Assembly: GCF_006442545.2 (NCBI RefSeq)
Contig: NZ_CP083952.1
Span: forward strand, 3,511,501-3,575,500
DNA from: Mesorhizobium sp. B2-1-8
GTDB taxonomy: Bacteria; Pseudomonadota; Alphaproteobacteria; Rhizobiales; Rhizobiaceae
Length of the DNA stretch: 64,000 nt
Direction of reading: 5' to 3'
The translations under genes were made by a program, and so were the position numbers. Shown here one piece after another: positions 52,745 to 63,659 of the stretch (position 1 is its first letter; every line of letters starts with the position of its first letter). The notes under the pieces are model-generated. The model had not been told where the DNA came from, searched no databases, and worked only from the letters and a program-made list of their open reading frames with translations.

Positions 52745-53914
52745 CTACTCAGCCGCCTGGCGATCGCCGAAGGCGATGCCGGTGAAAGTCTGGTTCAGGT
52801 GCATCGACCGGTATTGTTCGCCATAGGTGCCGAAGCCGACGACGTTGTTGACCCGGTAGAGCTCCGAAATATCGCGGAAGACCTGCCGATTGCGCGCATC
52901 CAGCCGGCGCAGCACGCAGTCGAAACCAAGGATCATATCGATACCGCCCAGCCTTTCCTCGACCTCGCGCAATGCCGCGCGTGTCGATTCGACCATGTCC
53001 TTGGGCTGGGCGATCGACAGCACGACGCCGTCGTCGATGGCGCAAAAGAACGACAGCGAGCCATCCGCATGCATCCTCTGGATCGAGCGGCAGTAATATT
53101 CGCCGCCCACCTTCACCACCACGGGATGCGAGGCGAAGCTCAGCGGTGTCAGGGTCTGCGGGACGATCCCGACCGAGGCGGCATATTCCTCCGCCGCATT
53201 GGTGGCGTTGAACTCCCGCACGATGCGGTGATCCGGATCGGACGCGGTCACCACCAGCTTTTCGTCGGTGGGAACGAAATTGTCGGTCTTGAAGACGTGG
53301 AACGGAATTTCCGTGGCGACCAGCACGATGATGGCGCTGTCCGAAGTGACCGCGCCGTTCGAGATCAGACGCGTCGTCTCGAATTTCAAATCGTCACCGG
53401 CCGAGCCGCCGAGCAGCGGTATGTCGTCAAGACCCCAGTGGATTGCCGAACTCACTGCTTCCTCGGCATAGGACAGCCCGTCGATGAAGCAGAGTGCGAA
53501 GGTGTTCTTGGTCCGCTCGCCGCCGAGCCGGGCGCGCAGCATGCGCCGCAGGGCCTCGACCTCTTCGGTGATCCTGTCCATGCCCGATGTCGACAAATTG
53601 TTGACCATGGTGCTGACCGCCGTGAAGGACGCCGAGGGCAGCAGCATCGCCAGCATATGACCTTCCTCGAGCCCCTGCGGCGTGATCTCGCCCGCGGTGG
53701 AGCAGCCGGCATGGTGGAGATCAGGCGCGCGCGTCGTGAGCGCCTGCGAGAGGGCGCCGGCCTCGACGAGGCTTTGGGAAAAGAACACGAGGGCAAAGCC
53801 GGCATCGATGGCGGCGGCCTCGGCGGCCACCGCGCGTGCGAAGACATCCGGGTCGGGCTCGTCCGTGGTGAGCGCCGACAAACCGCATGCGTAACGCGTC
53901 AGTGAACTGGTCAG
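52745..53914 (-). CDS. FIST-domain signal sensor protein
   Basis: A protein of about 389 residues made of FIST_N and FIST_C domains: [20 protein letters not shown] and [20 protein letters not shown] in the first half, [20 protein letters not shown] and [20 protein letters not shown] in the second. FIST proteins are thought to bind small ligands, perhaps amino acids, upstream of kinases; here the kinase follows in the same operon. The start is unclear: homology begins near 53905, the only well-spaced site is GGGAG before a CTG at 53914, and a TTG lies further in. A frameshifted ATG start is possible. Confidence 0.82.
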   Translation of the reverse strand: MTSSLTRYACGLSALTTDEPDPDVFARAVAAEAAAIDAGFALVFFSQSLVEAGALSQALTTRAPDLHHAGCSTAGEITPQGLEEGHMLAMLLPSASFTAVSTMVNNLSTSGMDRITEEVEALRRMLRARLGGERTKNTFALCFIDGLSYAEEAVSSAIHWGLDDIPLLGGSAGDDLKFETTRLISNGAVTSDSAIIVLVATEIPFHVFKTDNFVPTDEKLVVTASDPDHRIVREFNATNAAEEYAASVGIVPQTLTPLSFASHPVVVKVGGEYYCRSIQRMHADGSLSFFCAIDDGVVLSIAQPKDMVESTRAALREVEERLGGIDMILGFDCVLRRLDARNRQVFRDISELYRVNNVVGFGTYGEQYRSMHLNQTFTGIAFGDRQAAE

Positions 53915-54191
53915 CGGCGTTCTCCCGCATTTCCTCCGACGCCTTCTTGTGCGCGGCTTTTCAGTGCTTCTGGCGCGCGGGCGACGAAGGTATTGTTGCC
54001 GCCAAGAGGCGTTTTGGCAATGGGGCCGCAGGAATGCACTTTGGTGCCTTGGCCATGATCGAAAGTACAATGATCCGCCTTTTCCCTTGTGTTGTTTTTT
54101 GTGCGTTGTGCGGTGTACGAATAACGCATGGCCGAAGTGCCAGCGGCGCATCGGCAGCGTGATGACCAAGATTGACACCCAGGGAGGGGTT

Positions 54192-54692
54192 ATGTCGGAC
54201 GTTTCGTTGATGGTGAACGGCAAGCGCGTCGGCGGCGCCGTCGAGGATCGAACGCTGCTCGTCCATTTCCTGCGGGAGAATCTCGGCCTGACCGGAACCC
54301 ATGTCGGTTGCGACACCTCGCAGTGCGGAGCCTGCGTCGTCCATGTCGACGGCAAGGCGGTCAAGTCCTGCACCATGCTGGCGGTCCAGGCGTCCGGGTC
54401 GAACGTGGTTACGATCGAGGGCCTCGCCGACGGCGCCGACCTGCATCCCGTCCAGGCGGCCTTCAAGGAACATCACGGTCTGCAATGCGGCTTTTGCACG
54501 CCAGGCATGATCATGGCTGCAACCGACATGATCAACCGTCATCCCGAAGGCCTCGACGAGGCGACGGTGCGGGCAGAACTCGAAGGCAATATCTGCCGCT
54601 GCACCGGCTACCACAACATCGTGAAGGCGATCCTGGCCGCATCGAAGACGATGTCGAAGGGGGCCAAGGGCAAGGCGAAACAAGCAGCATAG
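54192..54692 (+). CDS. coxS: CO/xanthine dehydrogenase-family iron-sulfur subunit (CoxS-like)
   Basis: A 166-residue two-cluster [2Fe-2S] protein. The plant-type cluster uses [12 protein letters not shown] and the later Cys of VKSCTM; the second cluster uses CGFCTPGM and CRCTGYHN. It passes electrons from the molybdenum centre to FAD in the heterotrimer. GGAGGGG directly upstream of the ATG at 54192 decides the start against a long upstream frame. First gene of the S-L-M operon. Confidence 0.92.
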   Translation: MSDVSLMVNGKRVGGAVEDRTLLVHFLRENLGLTGTHVGCDTSQCGACVVHVDGKAVKSCTMLAVQASGSNVVTIEGLADGADLHPVQAAFKEHHGLQCGFCTPGMIMAATDMINRHPEGLDEATVRAELEGNICRCTGYHNIVKAILAASKTMSKGAKGKAKQAA

Positions 54693-54783
54693 GCAGTAGG
54701 CAGTAGGCAATAGTGAGTGGGGCAAACATCGATATGACCACGAGCCCTCCCATTACTGCCTAACCCCTACTGCCTATCCCCTA
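54689..54783. repeat. Inverted repeat between coxS and coxL
   Basis: Left arm ATAGGCAGTAGGCAGTAGGC and onward to 54723, right arm TTACTGCCTAACCCCTACTG to CCTATCCCC ending near 54783. The arms are built of repeated AGGCAGTAGG units and can form a long hairpin in the mRNA. Confidence 0.7.
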
Positions 54784-54801
54784 AATTCGGGAGGAATTCT
54801 G

Positions 54802-57145
<2,344 letters not shown>

Positions 57146-57150
<5 letters not shown>

Positions 57151-57231
57151 GTAGGGAGTAGTGAGTAGCGAAAAGGGTCCAGCTCCTGCGGCGGCCATTC
57201 CCTACTCACTACTGACTACTGCCTAACCACC
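57146..57231. repeat. Inverted repeat between coxL and coxM
   Basis: Left arm GAGTGAGTAGGGAGTAGTGA (57146 on) and right arm CCCTACTCACTACTGACTAC (about 57200-57219) pair into a long hairpin. Its units resemble those of the repeat between coxS and coxL, so the two are probably copies of one element. Confidence 0.7.
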
Positions 57232-57245
57232 TAGGGGAGGATCCC

Positions 57246-58043
57246 ATGTACGCAGTCAACTACCACCGCGCCGCCTCGGTCACTGAAGCCGCCAAGCTCG
57301 TGAAGAGCGGCGACGCCAAGCTGCTCTCCGGCGGCATGACCTTGATCCCCGCCATGAAGACGCGGCTGGCGGCGCCTTCCGATCTGGTCGACCTGTCACG
57401 CATCAAGGAGCTGCAGGGCGTCAAGGTGTCAGGCAAGACGATCACGATCGGCGCTGCCACCACGCATTTCGACGTCGCCAATGACGAGAAGCTGCGCAAG
57501 GCCTGCCCGGCGCTTGCCCATCTGGCGTCGCTGATCGGCGACCCGGCGGTACGCCACAAGGGCACGATCGGCGGTTCGATCGCCAACAACGATCCGGCGG
57601 CGGACTATCCGGCCGCACTTCTGGCGCTGGGCGCCACCATCATCACCAACAAGCGCGAAATGTCAGCCGACAAGTTCTTCAAGGGGCTGTTCGAAACCGC
57701 CTTGAAGGACGGCGAGATCATCACGGCGGTCCGCTTCACCGCGCCGGCGAAGGCAGCCTACGAAAAATTCCGCAACCCGGCCTCGCGCTACGCGATCGTC
57801 GGCGTGTTCGTCGCCAAGGGCAAGGACGGCGTCCGTGTCGCCGTGACCGGCGCAGGCGACGACGGCGTCTTCCGCTCGAAGGAGATCGAGGCCGCACTTG
57901 CCAAGAGCTTCGACGCGGCTTCGCTCAATGGCGTGAAAGTGCCGGCGAAGAACCTGATGAGCGACATCCACGCTTCCGCCGACTACCGCGCCAACCTTAT
58001 CGCGGTCATAGCCAAGCGCGCGGTGGCGGCAGCCAACGCCTGA
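57246..58043 (+). CDS. coxM: FAD-binding medium subunit (CoxM-like)
   Basis: A 265-residue FAD subunit of the VAO/PCMH fold in the xanthine dehydrogenase class: first FAD motif LSGGMTLIPAMKTRL and second GTIGGSIANNDPAADYPA. It takes electrons from CoxS and hands them to the respiratory chain. AGGGGAGG precedes the ATG. Gene order S-L-M is that of form II operons. A terminator follows. Confidence 0.92.
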   Translation: MYAVNYHRAASVTEAAKLVKSGDAKLLSGGMTLIPAMKTRLAAPSDLVDLSRIKELQGVKVSGKTITIGAATTHFDVANDEKLRKACPALAHLASLIGDPAVRHKGTIGGSIANNDPAADYPAALLALGATIITNKREMSADKFFKGLFETALKDGEIITAVRFTAPAKAAYEKFRNPASRYAIVGVFVAKGKDGVRVAVTGAGDDGVFRSKEIEAALAKSFDAASLNGVKVPAKNLMSDIHASADYRANLIAVIAKRAVAAANA

Positions 58044-58062
58044 CGCAAGATCATTGCGGACA

Positions 58063-58091
58063 CGAAAAGGGGCTGTCACGGCCCTTTTTCG
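58063..58091 (+). terminator. Terminator after the cox operon
   Basis: An 11-bp stem CGAAAAGGGGC/GCCCTTTTTCG with one G-T pair and a 7-base loop, starting 20 bp after the coxM stop and containing a T-run in the right arm. Confidence 0.7.
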
Positions 58092-58276
58092 TTCCTGGCG
58101 CTGTGGCTGCCCAGTTCCCGGCGGCGGCCGCGTCCCATCCTTGCTTGAAGCAATTGCGGCCCTGCTTGCCTCGGAATTGCACCGGCGCCAATCTCGCACT
58201 TGCACAAACTTATATTGCACTGCAGTATGGGGCGGGGCGGGAATGCGAGCCGGGTTCGGATTGCGTACCGCCGTGC

Positions 58277-58300
58277 CCTTTCGCATGCCAATGCGAAAGG
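58277..58300 (+). promoter_or_regulatory. Hairpin covering the acyltransferase ribosome site
   Basis: CCTTTCGCAT-GCCA-ATGCGAAAGG is a perfect 10-bp inverted repeat with a four-base loop. Its right arm contains the GAAAGGA Shine-Dalgarno of the acyltransferase gene whose ATG is at 58307, so the folded mRNA would hide the ribosome site. It could also be a protein-binding operator. Confidence 0.5.
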
Positions 58301-58306
58301 ATCGGC

Positions 58307-59329
58307 ATGTCCGAAATTTCCGCGGCCCAATTGGTTCCGTCCCGAGCGATCGCCGACCGATCGGCCAGGATAAGACTGGCCTATCTCGATGGCTGGCGCG
58401 GCCTGTCGATCGCCCTGGTGCTGATCGGGCATTTTTTTCCCGTTCCCGGCATCAATCTGGGCGTGCTGGGCGTCGAATTCTTCTTCGTGCTCAGCGGCCG
58501 GCTGATGGCCGAAATCCTGTTTATCGAACGCTACCCGCTGAAGAAATTCTTCAAACGCCGCTTCTCGCGCATCTATCCGGCGCTTCTGATCTTCGTCGTC
58601 GTCGGCATGATCGCGCTCTCCGGCACGTTCATCGCCTTCAAATGGAAGGCTGCTCTGACGGCGCTGACATTCACCTACAACTATGCCGGAATTCTCCTGA
58701 ACCGGGCCGGCGCACTCGACCACATCTGGTCGCTCTGCATCGAAGAGCATGCCTACATCATCCTGGCGGCGGTCAGCGCAATCGTTGCCAGCCGCAGCCG
58801 TGTCATCCCGCTGCTGCTGATCCTGGCTCTGCTGGCCATGGCCAATGGCGCGGCTTCCTACTGGTTCCTGCACATGGATTATGAAACCACGTACTGGCGC
58901 ACCGACGTACACATCGCCTCGATCCTGCTGTCGGCCGCGACCTGCCTGCTCAAGGCCGACGGCAAGCTGCCGGCCTTGGTGACGGGTCCCTACGTCGCCG
59001 TTGCGGCGGCCGTCGGGGCGGTTTTCCTGTTCACCGACTCGGTGCCGACACCGATCCACTACCTGATCGCGGTGCCATTGCTTGCGATTGCCGTCAACGC
59101 GCTGGATTTCAGCACGCGGTTCTTTTCCGGATGGCTGTCATCCTTACCGATGACGACACTGGGGCTGTGGTCGTATTCGCTCTATCTGTGGCAACAGCCC
59201 TTCTACAAATTCGTCTACGAGCAGGGCAGCAATCCATGGCCGATGCTGGCCGGGGTTTTTGCCTGCGCGCTCTGCAGCTACTACCTCATCGAGCGCCCAT
59301 CGCGCGAATGGCTCAACCGCAACTGGTGA
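58307..59329 (+). CDS. Acyltransferase 3 (OafA/YrhL) family membrane protein
   Basis: A 340-residue integral membrane acyltransferase with about ten helices. Family marks are the start YLDGWRGLSIALVLIGHFFP (catalytic His in IGHFF), FFVLSGRLMAEILF and KRRFSRIYPALLIF. Such proteins O-acylate surface polysaccharides, Nod factors or lipids. The ATG at 58307, six bases after GAAAGGA, is chosen over a longer frame. No polysaccharide genes flank it. Confidence 0.87.
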   Translation: MSEISAAQLVPSRAIADRSARIRLAYLDGWRGLSIALVLIGHFFPVPGINLGVLGVEFFFVLSGRLMAEILFIERYPLKKFFKRRFSRIYPALLIFVVVGMIALSGTFIAFKWKAALTALTFTYNYAGILLNRAGALDHIWSLCIEEHAYIILAAVSAIVASRSRVIPLLLILALLAMANGAASYWFLHMDYETTYWRTDVHIASILLSAATCLLKADGKLPALVTGPYVAVAAAVGAVFLFTDSVPTPIHYLIAVPLLAIAVNALDFSTRFFSGWLSSLPMTTLGLWSYSLYLWQQPFYKFVYEQGSNPWPMLAGVFACALCSYYLIERPSREWLNRNW

Positions 59330-59434
59330 ATGAGCGTCGCCGATTTTTCCATGTGGCCAGACGAGAGGCCGCACGGCCGGATTGGCGGAACGCCATGTGA
59401 GTTTCTGCTTCTTCAAGCGGCGAGCGCCACCGGA

Positions 59435-59923
59435 TCAGGCGGCGATCTGCCTGACGTAGTAGCGCACCGCCTTCTTGCCGCCATGGATCACCGCGTCGCC
59501 GACTTCGGCGAAGCCGAGGGCGGCGTGGAAGGCATCCGAGGCGGGGTTGGGCGGGTCGATGTTGACCTCGCAGGTGACCAGCGTATGGCCGGCGCTCTCC
59601 GCATGGTCGAACAGGTCCCGATAGAGCCGGCGAGCATGGCCGCGGCCCCTTGCGTGCGCCGCGACGACGACGCGGTCGACATAGATGAAGCGTTCATATC
59701 GCTCGCGGAACCAGACGAAGTTCGGGCTGTCGTAGTTTGCGTCCTGGTCGAAGGTCATGATGAAGGCTTCGAGATCGCCAATGCGGCGTGCATAGAAGGA
59801 CTCGCCGAGCAGGAAGGACAGCCGTTCGGCTTCGAGCCACGACAATTCGGCGGCGTGTTCGTTGTTGAGCGCCAGAATGGCGGCTTCGTCGTGCTGCGCT
59901 ATGCTGTCTATCGGAGAGGTCAT
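59435..59923 (-). CDS. GNAT-family N-acetyltransferase
   Basis: A 162-residue GNAT protein: the acetyl-CoA loop appears as AAHARGRGHARRLYRDLFDHA (Q/R-x2-G-x-G/A pattern) near residues 87-107, and NPASDAFHAALGFAEVGDAV forms the last motif. Substrate unknown. Its ATG overlaps the cutC stop as ATGA, so the two are co-translated. Confidence 0.85.
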   Translation of the reverse strand: MTSPIDSIAQHDEAAILALNNEHAAELSWLEAERLSFLLGESFYARRIGDLEAFIMTFDQDANYDSPNFVWFRERYERFIYVDRVVVAAHARGRGHARRLYRDLFDHAESAGHTLVTCEVNIDPPNPASDAFHAALGFAEVGDAVIHGGKKAVRYYVRQIAA

Positions 59924-60678
59924 GCCTTGGCCGCCGCGATTGTCGCCGCCACCAGCGGTGTATCGGTCAACGTGTTGCGATACTCGCGGTCGAGATCGGA
60001 GCCGCCCATGCCGACCTTGGGATTGCGGTAGCGCATGGCACTCGGCACGTCCTTGAGGGCCGCGAAATGCATTTCGGCCAATCCGGTTTTTCCTCGCACC
60101 TCGGCGATGTTGCCGAGATCGAGCCCGCCGCAGCCAAGGATGATGATGCGCTCGCCGGCCTGCCGGACCAGCTCCGCCAGCAATGGCAAGCCCTCGACTG
60201 CGGTGTCGCGCTGGCCGCTGGTCAGCACGCGGCCGACCTTGCAGCGGATCAGCGCTTCCAGCGCCTCGGCCGGATCGCGCGTCATGTCGAAGGCGCGGTG
60301 GCAGGTGACGCTCAACGAGCCCGCGGCCTCTGTCAATTCGCCCATGCGCTTCTCGTCGATGGTACCGTCGGCATTCAGGCAGCCGAACACCACGCCGGGC
60401 ACGCCGAGCTCGCCGAGTGCGGCGACATCGGCCAGCATCGAGCGGTATTCGGTCTCGCTGTAGAGAAAATCGCCGCCACGCGGCCGCACCATGACGTGGA
60501 ACGGCACGGTCGCCTGGTCGAGTGCGGCGCGCACCGTGCCGAGGCTCGGCGTAATGCCGCCCTCGACCAGGCTGGCGCAGAGTTCGACCCGGTCGGCGCC
60601 CGCGGCCTGCGCGGCCAGCAGGCCATCGATGCCTTCGACACAGATTTCAATCAGCGGCGGGCGAGTTTTTGTGGTCAA
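59920..60678 (-). CDS. cutC: CutC-family protein
   Basis: A 252-residue TIM-barrel protein of the CutC family: IEICVEGIDGLLAAQAAGADRVELC, MVRPRGGDFLYSETE, CHRAFDMTRDPAEAL and VLTSGQRDTAVEGLPLL. CutC was linked to copper homeostasis, although its direct role in copper handling is doubted. The start is read as TTG at 60678; ribosome site weak. Heads a two-gene set with the GNAT gene. Confidence 0.9.
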   Translation of the reverse strand: MTTKTRPPLIEICVEGIDGLLAAQAAGADRVELCASLVEGGITPSLGTVRAALDQATVPFHVMVRPRGGDFLYSETEYRSMLADVAALGELGVPGVVFGCLNADGTIDEKRMGELTEAAGSLSVTCHRAFDMTRDPAEALEALIRCKVGRVLTSGQRDTAVEGLPLLAELVRQAGERIIILGCGGLDLGNIAEVRGKTGLAEMHFAALKDVPSAMRYRNPKVGMGGSDLDREYRNTLTDTPLVAATIAAAKA

Positions 60679-60783
60679 GGGGTGATCCAGTTCACGATGC
60701 TATCGAGAGCCCTAGCACCAGGACGGCTGACGCGAAAGCGTGAACGCCACGTCGCCATTTGGACCAGTTGGCAGATTCCTTTC

Positions 60784-60812
60784 TTGACAGTCGCATAACC
60801 GAAAGGTTATGA
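60784..60812 (+). promoter_or_regulatory. Promoter with overlapping palindromic operator for the SRPBCC gene
   Basis: TTGACA (60784-60789), 17-bp spacer, TTATGA (60807-60812). Inside lies a perfect inverted repeat CATAACC-GAAA-GGTTATG (60794-60811) that covers the spacer and -10 element. A repressor bound there would block RNA polymerase. The form fits ArsR-type operators, but no ArsR gene lies nearby. Confidence 0.6.
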
Positions 60813-60881
60813 ATTACGTATAGCTGGCGGGTTATTGATTGCGCGTGCGTGGCACGACGACAACAACGAGAGGAGCAAGGC

Positions 60882-61310
60882 ATGACGGAAACCAAATCGA
60901 TCGTCGTCGAAAGGCTGATTCCATATTCGGCGGAAAAGATATGGCGCGCGCTGACCGTGCCGGCACTCGTCGGCGAATGGCTCATGCAGAATGACTTCGC
61001 TGCGCAAGAGGGGCATCGCTTCACATTCCGTGCGATACCAGTTCCCGGATGGTCTGGCGTGACGAACTGCGTGGTGCTGAAAGTCGAGGCGCCGCGGCTG
61101 CTGGCCTACAGTTGGGGCGATGGGACGGAATCGGACAGCGGGTTGAAAACCGTGGTGACGTGGTCACTGACGCCCGAGGGTGTGGCGACCCGGGTGCGAA
61201 TGGAGCAGTCGGGATTCCAGCCGGCCGACGAGCGTGGCTATGTCGGCATGGGAAGTGGTTGGCCGCGCATTCTCGAACGGCTCGAACAGATTACCGCAAA
61301 ACAGGCCTGA
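60882..61310 (+). CDS. SRPBCC/AHSA1-domain protein
   Basis: A 142-residue START-like fold protein: IVVERLIPYSAEKIWRALTV, EWLMQNDFAAQEGHRFTFRA and the C-terminal GYVGMGSGWPRILERLEQI helix. These proteins bind small hydrophobic ligands; they often sit with ArsR regulators. GAGAGGAGCAAGG upstream sets the ATG at 60882. A palindromic operator lies in its promoter, and an AhpD-like gene follows at 105 bp. Confidence 0.85.
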   Translation: MTETKSIVVERLIPYSAEKIWRALTVPALVGEWLMQNDFAAQEGHRFTFRAIPVPGWSGVTNCVVLKVEAPRLLAYSWGDGTESDSGLKTVVTWSLTPEGVATRVRMEQSGFQPADERGYVGMGSGWPRILERLEQITAKQA

Positions 61311-61414
61311 TACGCGGCAGGCAGCCAACAGTTTCATCAAGTTCGAAACCCTGGATGCGAGGCGTCCGGGCCGGGAAAACACGCCCGGAGAAACAATTCA
61401 AAAGGAGAAGAATC

Positions 61415-61870
61415 ATGCGAGCAAGGATCAAGAACCCGGTGATGCTCATCCCCGGTTCGGTGCAGGCGCTGCTGGCGCTGGACAAGTCGACCGAGGCGGC
61501 CGACGTGCCCTATGTGACGCGCAAGCTCATTCATCTGCGCGCCAGCCAGATCAACAACTGCAGCGCCTGTGTCGACATGCATGCGCGCGAATTGAAGAAG
61601 GCCGGAGAAAAGGACGAGCGCATCTTTGCGCTGGCGGCATGGCGGGAGACCCCGTATTTCACCGATGCCGAGCGCGCGGCATTGGCGTTGGCAGAAGCCG
61701 GCACTAGGCTCGCCGACCGGCCGGACGCGGTGCCGGACGATGTCTGGGACGAAGCGGCCCGCCATTATGACGAAAAGGCGCTTGCCGCACTGGTCATCCA
61801 GATCGCCCTGATCAATGCCTTCAACAGGCTGAACGCAACGACCCGGCAGCCGGTTGGCGCCTGGGGCTAA
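61415..61870 (+). CDS. Carboxymuconolactone decarboxylase/AhpD-like protein
   Basis: A 151-residue alkylhydroperoxidase-like protein with the redox motif C-x2-C-x3-H in INNCSACVDMHARELKKAG, near residues 47-65. Members reduce peroxides or act in disulfide exchange. AAAAGGAGAAG directly upstream fixes the ATG. It probably shares the SRPBCC promoter. Confidence 0.88.
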   Translation: MRARIKNPVMLIPGSVQALLALDKSTEAADVPYVTRKLIHLRASQINNCSACVDMHARELKKAGEKDERIFALAAWRETPYFTDAERAALALAEAGTRLADRPDAVPDDVWDEAARHYDEKALAALVIQIALINAFNRLNATTRQPVGAWG

Positions 61871-61950
61871 GCGCCTGGTTCGAATGGTCCGCGAGGCAAG
61901 GGCGGGGGGCATTGCCTTTCCGCCCACCGGGCGGGGCATAGCCTTGGTGG

Positions 61951-62383
61951 CTACTGGCGCAATTCCGTATTCTTGACGCCTTCCTCGACCTGATCGATCA
62001 CCAGGAGCTTGACCGTCCCGTCGCCAATGTTGGTGGCCTGATGCCACTGCCCGATCATCTCGATGATGAAATCGCCTGTCTTGTAGGTGTTGCTGTTGCC
62101 GGTCTCGACATTTGGTGACCTTCAGCGTTCCAGCCTCGACATAGGCGTAGCGCGGGAAGGGGTGGCGATGGACCGGCAAGGTCGCGCCGGGTGCGATGTC
62201 ATAGGTCGAGACCAGCACCTGCACGTTCTTCCGCGGCAGCGTGATCGGTTGACCGGATGCCGTGGTGGTGCGTGATGCCAGCGGGGTGACGATGACGGGG
62301 GCGTCGCTGCTGTCCAGTGCCAGGGCACAATTCGCATAAAGTGCAGCCGCGGCCAGCAGCAGCGCTACCAGGATTTTTCGCAT
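61951..62383 (-). pseudogene. Exported cupin-domain protein, frameshifted
   Basis: The gene starts MRKILVALLLAAAALYANCA (signal peptide, GGAGGAATC upstream) and continues as a cupin with TYDIAPGATLPVHRHPFPRY and EAGTLKVT up to about 62115. One extra A (ACCAAATGTC instead of ACCAATGTC) breaks the frame. In the other frame the cupin goes on as NVETGNSNTYKTGDFIIEMI, then GQWHQATNIGDGTVKLLVID, and ends ELRQ at 61951. Total length would be about 143 residues. It may be a sequencing error. Confidence 0.75.
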
Positions 62384-62544
62384 GATTCCTCCACGGCCGC
62401 AGCATTGCTCCGGAGATTCCCCATGTGCAAGCCTGCCGGCGAGAAATCGGCTCACGCTATAGGCCCGGCGGCTTTCGGCTGCTCAGGTGGCCGGGCTTTC
62501 TTCGTCTGTGGCAGAAAAGTCACGCAACCCGGATATAAAGCGCT

Positions 62545-62682
62545 GCAACTGGCGCGCGCTTATTATCCAGCTAGGCGAGGCGTATCGTCATCTTGGGTAA
62601 AGGGGGCCGTTGACCGCACGCACGTGTCATTTCCTCCCATGAACTAGCGCCCGCTACGCAAAACGTGGCGGGCGTTTTCTTT
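62545..62682 (+). ncRNA. Candidate small RNA with anti-Shine-Dalgarno loop
   Basis: A TATAAA box at 62534-62539 (no clear -35) precedes a non-coding stretch that ends in a strong terminator. Just before it, TCAT-TTCCTCCC-ATGA (62627-62642) forms a small hairpin exposing CCTCCC, complementary to ribosome-binding sites. This layout resembles anti-SD sRNAs of alphaproteobacteria (alpha-r14 or CcsR type). Start and expression are guesses. Confidence 0.35.
62648..62682 (+). terminator. Strong Rho-independent terminator
   Basis: An 11-bp stem CGCCCGCTACG/CGTGGCGGGCG with loop CAAAA followed by TTTTCTTT. No convincing protein gene ends before it on the plus strand, which is why an sRNA is proposed. 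Confidence 0.8.
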
Positions 62683-62734
62683 ACTTCAGGGGCGTCACGG
62701 CCCGGGCGGCTTCGGCTTCCCGGCCTTTAGACAA

Positions 62735-63042
62735 TCATTGGCCTACCATCAACATGCATGCCGCCAACACATCGCGGATGGTCGTTGTTTCCGTTGCGCA
62801 CGGTGGAGCGAATGTAGACGCAACACAGGCTTGTATGTCAGTGTTATGGGCGTCGTAGTCTTTGCCCGTCGCGGTACTTGTTCCGATGATCAAGTCTGAG
62901 ACGAAGCCAAGACGGTTCGATTCCGATGACCCGTTATATTGGTCGCAGGTCGAGGTAGGTGTCAGCGCGCCGAAATCGCCAGCCCATTGACGGCAGCGAT
63001 ATGAGAACCAGCAAGCATCCGGCGATTGCGCCTCTGATCATA
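62735..63042 (-). pseudogene. Small secreted protein gene, frameshifted
   Basis: Frame one gives a signal peptide (MIRGAIAGCLLVLISLPSMG). One base later, near 62985, a second frame continues AGDFGALTPTSTCDQYNGSS, ESNRLGFVSDLIIGTSTATG, KDYDAHNTDIQACVASTFAP and ends MLMVGQ. The product would be about 100 residues with several cysteines. An additional G in ATGGGCTGG explains the break. The family is not recognised. Its ATG overlaps the stop of the DUF6338-like fragment. Confidence 0.5.
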
Positions 63043-63145
63043 ATCGACCAGTGAGAAATTGAGCGCGGACATAGAGGAGGAGGCCCGGGACGAGCAGGGC
63101 GAGGCCTTTGGCGATCTTAGACAGGTCTTCCACCTCGAACCCCAT
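63038..63145 (-). pseudogene. DUF6338-like N-terminal fragment
   Basis: A 35-residue frame (MGFEVEDLSKIAKGLALLVP, then GLLLYVRAQFLTGRL) with a strong AAAGGAG eight bases before the ATG. The hydrophobic helix followed by an arginine-rich RAQFLTGR stretch resembles the start of DUF6338 membrane proteins; the rest is missing. Confidence 0.4.
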
Positions 63146-63387
63146 GCCGAATCGCTCCTTTCATTGGGGCGCTCTGGCGCGCAAAAGGGTAGCGGCTCAA
63201 GGAGCGTTGCGGCCTGCTCCACAGCACAGATGTAGCCCGTGTTGTAGCCGAACGCGAGTTTTGTCAGCCACGTTGACGGGGATTGGCGAGGCTAAGTTCT
63301 TTGAGATGTTGGCTCCCCGGGATCGACGAAGCTGAGAAATTCGAATTCGCGATTCCCCTACGCCAGAATGCGCCCTCGGTGACGAAG

Positions 63388-63618
63388 ATGCGCAAACGTG
63401 ATCGTGACCGCGCAGAAGCCCTACGCCTTGCTGGCGGGCCAAAGCCGACGCTGAGAGACCGAGCTGCGGCCCTCGCTCGCGAACGTGGCGAGGTGCGAAC
63501 GGCTGAACTGACAGCAATCGGCATTCCCCGCTGCTACCTAGCCCGGATGTGCGATGAGGGCTTGCTCATCAAAGTCGGTTATGGAGTATATCGGGCCGCC
63601 AAACGTGATGCTGCTTGA
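63388..63618 (+). pseudogene. AbiEi-type antitoxin, N-terminal fragment
   Basis: A 76-residue frame with the N-terminal winged-helix of AbiEi/type IV antitoxins: TLRDRAAALARERGEVRTAELTAIGIPRCYLARM followed by CDEGLLIKVGYGVYRA. Full antitoxins are about 200 residues; here a stop follows at once and no AbiEii toxin is downstream. It may be a solitary regulator or a remnant. Confidence 0.6.
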
Positions 63619-63659
63619 TGCGTATCCCGTCGCCGTCTTGTGCGGTGATCTCGCGACGG

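Noticed and set aside
53949..54191. In-frame extension of coxS upstream of 54192
   Set aside because: A strong GGAGGGG sits just before the ATG at 54192, and homology starts there.
62405..62647. 80-codon plus-strand frame ending one base before the terminator
   Set aside because: No ribosome site, no family, composition unlike a real protein; the terminator is better explained by a small RNA.
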